64,000 nucleotides of DNA from Tateyamaria sp. Alg231-49 (GTDB lineage: Bacteria; Pseudomonadota; Alphaproteobacteria; Rhodobacterales; Rhodobacteraceae), in assembly GCF_900143535.1 (NCBI RefSeq), contig NZ_FRFA01000007.1, forward strand, positions 186,001 to 250,000, read 5' to 3'. The notes beneath the pieces were generated by a model. The model made no database searches and was not told the origin of the DNA. It saw only the letters and a program-made list of their open reading frames with translations. This document shows, in pieces, positions 61,624 to 64,000 of the stretch. How positions within the stretch are numbered: the stretch's first letter is position 1; every line of letters begins with the position of its first letter. A program made the translations under genes and the position numbers.

Positions 61624-63453
61624 CTACTCTTCGTACCACCAGAACTGTGGCATCCAATCCGGCCCATCGCCGTAGATTGGGATAACGTCAGGGTGTTTCA
61701 TCTCTTTGACATGCGCGATCCGGCCTGTCGTGAACTGCCAGAACGGCACCACATAACGTCCCGCGATCAAAAGACGGTCGAGGGCGCGGGTCGCGGCAAC
61801 GCTCTCTTCGGCACTGCGGGCTGTGAGCATAGCGGTGATCATCGCGTCAATGGCAGGGTCTTTGGCCCCCATGAGATTGCGTGAGCCTTCTTGATCCGCG
61901 GCTTCAGATCCCCAGTAGAAAAACTGTTCGTTTCCGGGGCTCAGTGACATGGCGCGGCGATGGTATGTCATGTCGAAGTCATAGGTGGTTGTACGGGCCG
62001 TGAATTGCGCGCCGTCCACCAGTTCGGTTGTGACGTCGATTCCCATTTGTTCAAGCGCCTGAGTGTAGAGATCCGCGATTGCGCGGTCTTCACTGCGTTG
62101 CTGATCCAAGAGAATGGTAAAGGCCATGGCCTGACCATCGGCATTGCGCAATTTGCCGTCTTGAGTCGTCCATCCAGCCTCTTCCAGCAGGCCAAGGGCG
62201 CGGCGCAGACCGGCACGGTTGCGCAAAGTGCCATCGCTTTGGGGCAGTTCATAACCTTCCATCACACCTGGCAACAGTTTCCCGTTGAAGGGCGCGAGCA
62301 ATGCGGCAACCGCGCCTTTGGCTGGTCCGGGTTCCATGGCAAGTGGCGAATTGGAGAAGTATGAGGTGATGCGCGGTTGTGCGCCGCCTGTAAGGGTGTC
62401 GTTGATGTATTCAAAGTTGAATGCGGTGATCAGCGCCTCGCGCACGCGCCAGTCATCAAACGGCGCCCGCCTTGTATTCATGACAAAGCCGGTGATGCCG
62501 GATGGCTTTTGGTGTTTGATTTCTGACTTCGACACTGCGCCAGATTCGACGCGGGGGAAGCTGTACTGGTTGGCCCAGGCATCTGCGTTGAACTCGCGCA
62601 TGGCAGATACGCCGCCTGCCTTGAAGGCTTCGAACACCACATCGCCGTCGCCGTAAAAATCGATTGTGATTTCGTCAAAGTTGAAAGTGCCGCGCATAAA
62701 GTTCAGGTCGGCACCCCAATAGTCAGGATTGCGCGTCAGGACGACATTACGGGCCGCCTCGTAATCGCTGATCACGTAAGGTCCGCTTCCTATCGGGATA
62801 TCGCCAAGGGCAGCATCGGCGAAGGATTTCCCTTCCCACTGCGCCTTTTGCAGAATCGGACGCATGCCTGCCAGCAACGCCAGTTCGCGATTTTCGGTGT
62901 TGAAGGTAAACCGGACGGTGGCCGGGCCGACCTGCTCAAGAGTTTCGATCTGGGTCCAGAGACTGCGGTAGCGTCCATGCCCTTCGGTCCCAAGCGTTTC
63001 GTAGGACCAGATCACATCCTCGACCGTCACCGGGCTGCCATCAGAGAACCGCGCCTCGGGGCGCAGGGTGAACTCCACCCAAGAGCGATCGTCCGGCACC
63101 TCAATCGATTCGGCGAGCACGCCGTAGAGCGCAAAGGGTTCGTTGCGGTTGCGCCCCATCAGGGATTCGTGGGTTAAAAAACGCAGCTGCCAGGGCACGT
63201 TGCCCTTCTGAATGTAGGGATTGAGCGAATCAAAGCTGCCAGTGTTTGCCAGCGTTATGGCGCCGCCTTTTGGGGCATCGGGATTCGCGTGCGGAAGAGA
63301 CACAAAATCCGGTGGTAGGGCAGGCGCTCCATACATAGCTATGCCATGGCTTGGCTCTGCTTGTGTCTGCGTCACACCTGACACAAAGGTTAACAGAATC
63401 GCGCCAAATGCGATTAAACGCACCTTCTCAAATTGGAAATAATCCCGGCCCAT
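61624..63453 (-). CDS. YejA-like peptide-binding protein of an ABC importer
   Basis: 609 aa family 5 solute-binding protein with a signal sequence (VRLIAFGAILLTFVSGVTQTQA). Typical YejA segments: HGIAMYGAPALPPDF, PKGGAITLANTGSFDSLNPYI and VPWQLRFLTHESLMGR. Binds peptides or microcin-C-like compounds in the periplasm. No permease or ATPase genes follow; instead comes an aquaporin relic. MGRDYFQ at 63453 is taken as start; ATG 63492 adds 13 residues. Confidence 0.88.
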   Translation of the reverse strand: MGRDYFQFEKVRLIAFGAILLTFVSGVTQTQAEPSHGIAMYGAPALPPDFVSLPHANPDAPKGGAITLANTGSFDSLNPYIQKGNVPWQLRFLTHESLMGRNRNEPFALYGVLAESIEVPDDRSWVEFTLRPEARFSDGSPVTVEDVIWSYETLGTEGHGRYRSLWTQIETLEQVGPATVRFTFNTENRELALLAGMRPILQKAQWEGKSFADAALGDIPIGSGPYVISDYEAARNVVLTRNPDYWGADLNFMRGTFNFDEITIDFYGDGDVVFEAFKAGGVSAMREFNADAWANQYSFPRVESGAVSKSEIKHQKPSGITGFVMNTRRAPFDDWRVREALITAFNFEYINDTLTGGAQPRITSYFSNSPLAMEPGPAKGAVAALLAPFNGKLLPGVMEGYELPQSDGTLRNRAGLRRALGLLEEAGWTTQDGKLRNADGQAMAFTILLDQQRSEDRAIADLYTQALEQMGIDVTTELVDGAQFTARTTTYDFDMTYHRRAMSLSPGNEQFFYWGSEAADQEGSRNLMGAKDPAIDAMITAMLTARSAEESVAATRALDRLLIAGRYVVPFWQFTTGRIAHVKEMKHPDVIPIYGDGPDWMPQFWWYEE

Positions 63454-63532
63454 ATCGTAAACAATCCTCAATTGCCCTTGTTTTGTTAACAATAGCGAGC
63501 GTTGGACCTTTACGCATTATCAAACTTTTAGC

Positions 63533-63561
63533 TTGGACTCTTTGAGCGCATTTGCTTATAA
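63533..63561 (+). promoter_or_regulatory. Promoter of the candidate small RNA
   Basis: TTGGAC (63533-63538) and TTATAA (63556-63561) are spaced by 17 bases. Transcription would start near 63568. Divergent from the yejA-like gene. Confidence 0.6.
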
Positions 63562-63567
63562 CTAAGT

Positions 63568-63645
63568 CACTGCTCGATAGGTTTCTTGCCTGTATGAAAC
63601 CTGCCTCAATAACTTAACGCCAGCTTCGTGCTGGCGTTTTTTTTT
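63568..63645 (+). ncRNA. Candidate intergenic small RNA, about 78 nt
   Basis: No ORF lies here, but a promoter, a hairpin and a strong terminator do. The hairpin stem is AGGTTTC (63579-63585) with GAAACCT (63596-63602), loop of ten. After a short single-stranded linker (GCCTCAATAACTT) comes the terminator (63616-63645). The T-run of nine suits Hfq binding. Targets unknown; not a family I recognise. Confidence 0.6.
63616..63645 (+). terminator. Terminator of the small RNA
   Basis: AACGCCAGC (63616-63624) pairs perfectly with GCTGGCGTT (63630-63638), loop TTCGT, and T continues from 63637 to 63645. No A-run on the left, so it works on the + strand, where no coding gene lies upstream. Confidence 0.9.
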
Positions 63646-63748
63646 GTTCGAATTTGTGTCAGTGCAGAACACGATCACCAAAAGAATATGTGGCGTTGAT
63701 CCCGAATCTGATGGCGCAGGTGAACGATTGGCATGCTTCAACCAATGC
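63646..63748. other. Gap with no feature seen
   Basis: 103 bases between the small RNA and the DUF502 stop. Short frames only; no terminator for the DUF502 gene is visible. Confidence 0.5.
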
Positions 63749-64000
63749 TTACTTGGGTGGCTGCGTCGGGTCCTTGCCATTCGGATAAACGAGCCCCGCC
63801 GAGATCACCAGTTTGGCTGCATCCTCGACACTCATATCCAGTTCGATCACGTCTTCGGCAGGGAAGAACAGCAAAAATCCAGAGGTCGGGTTTGGTGTCG
63901 TGGGCACAAAGATGCTGCGCAGCTCACCTGTATTACCAGCGCGCTCGCTGACCTCGCCTTTGGCGGTCGTTGAAATAAAGCCGATAGCCCAGATGCCCTT
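63749..64000 (-). CDS. DUF502 membrane protein, C-terminal part
   Basis: The last 83 residues before the stop at 63749-63751; the gene continues beyond the window. RSIFVPTTPNPTSGFLLFFP and DVIELDMSVEDAAKLVISAG are the DUF502 hallmarks. These are small two-helix inner-membrane proteins of unknown function; the visible part is the soluble C-terminal domain. Confidence 0.88.
   Translation of the reverse strand, partial: KGIWAIGFISTTAKGEVSERAGNTGELRSIFVPTTPNPTSGFLLFFPAEDVIELDMSVEDAAKLVISAGLVYPNGKDPTQPPK

Overview
This 64 kb window is chromosomal DNA of an alphaproteobacterium, most likely a marine Rhodobacterales (Roseobacter-group) species. The pointers are high GC (about 60%), ATGA-type gene overlaps, the block dusB-ntrB-ntrC-ntrY-ntrX-trkA-trkH-hfq-hflX, a HemB without the zinc cysteines, an MttB-family gene without pyrrolysine, and many small families typical of that group (DUF6456, DUF6477, the 'SufBCD-component' membrane protein, YejA-like binding protein). 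Nearly all of it is ordinary core genome. I see no prophage, insertion sequence, CRISPR array, rRNA or tRNA gene.

Layout. 1-4.6 kb: DNA repair genes ligA (5' end cut off) and recG, followed by a 42-residue membrane microprotein under a perfect alphaproteobacterial LexA box. 4.6-8.4 kb: Fe-S scaffold, hisI, gluQ, a methyltransferase and trmFO (tRNA modification). 8.6-15.3 kb: crotonase and thioesterase, two conserved membrane/zinc-ribbon genes, rplM-rpsI with a clear promoter and terminator, a FemAB-like acyltransferase, and ppk2 overlapping a TetR gene. 15.3-21.7 kb: hydrolase and metA (acetyl-CoA type), a P-loop protein, two EamA transporters, a FadL-like porin and a zinc-ribbon microprotein. 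21.8-28 kb: guaA, an MttB-like methyltransferase, a DUF6477 gene, a helix-turn-helix/DUF6456 gene (GafA-like, candidate gene-transfer-agent activator) preceded by two perfect DnaA boxes, and lipA. 28-32.7 kb: two c-type cytochromes, hpt, a COQ10-like gene and the overlapping cluster ispD-ispF-pgpA-cinA. 32.9-46.3 kb: dusB-ntrBC, ntrYX, trkAH, hfq-hflX, with two unrelated genes inserted between ntrX and trkA. 46.4-64 kb: mfd, hemB and its neighbours, a penicillin-acylase-like hydrolase, rluE, an MFS pump, an acyl-CoA ligase with a divergent XRE-cupin regulator, an aquaporin pseudogene, a YejA-like binding protein without its permeases, a candidate small RNA, and the 3' end of a DUF502 gene.

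The items most worth following are (i) the SOS-box-controlled 42-aa membrane protein at 4181-4381, a possible division inhibitor or TisB-like peptide; (ii) an intergenic small RNA with its own promoter, hairpin and strong terminator at 63533-63645; and (iii) twin DnaA boxes in front of the GafA-like gene at 25701, which would tie gene-transfer control to the replication initiator. Start sites were chosen from ribosome-binding sites, overlaps and family N-termini. All family calls come from recognising protein sequence; no database search was possible.
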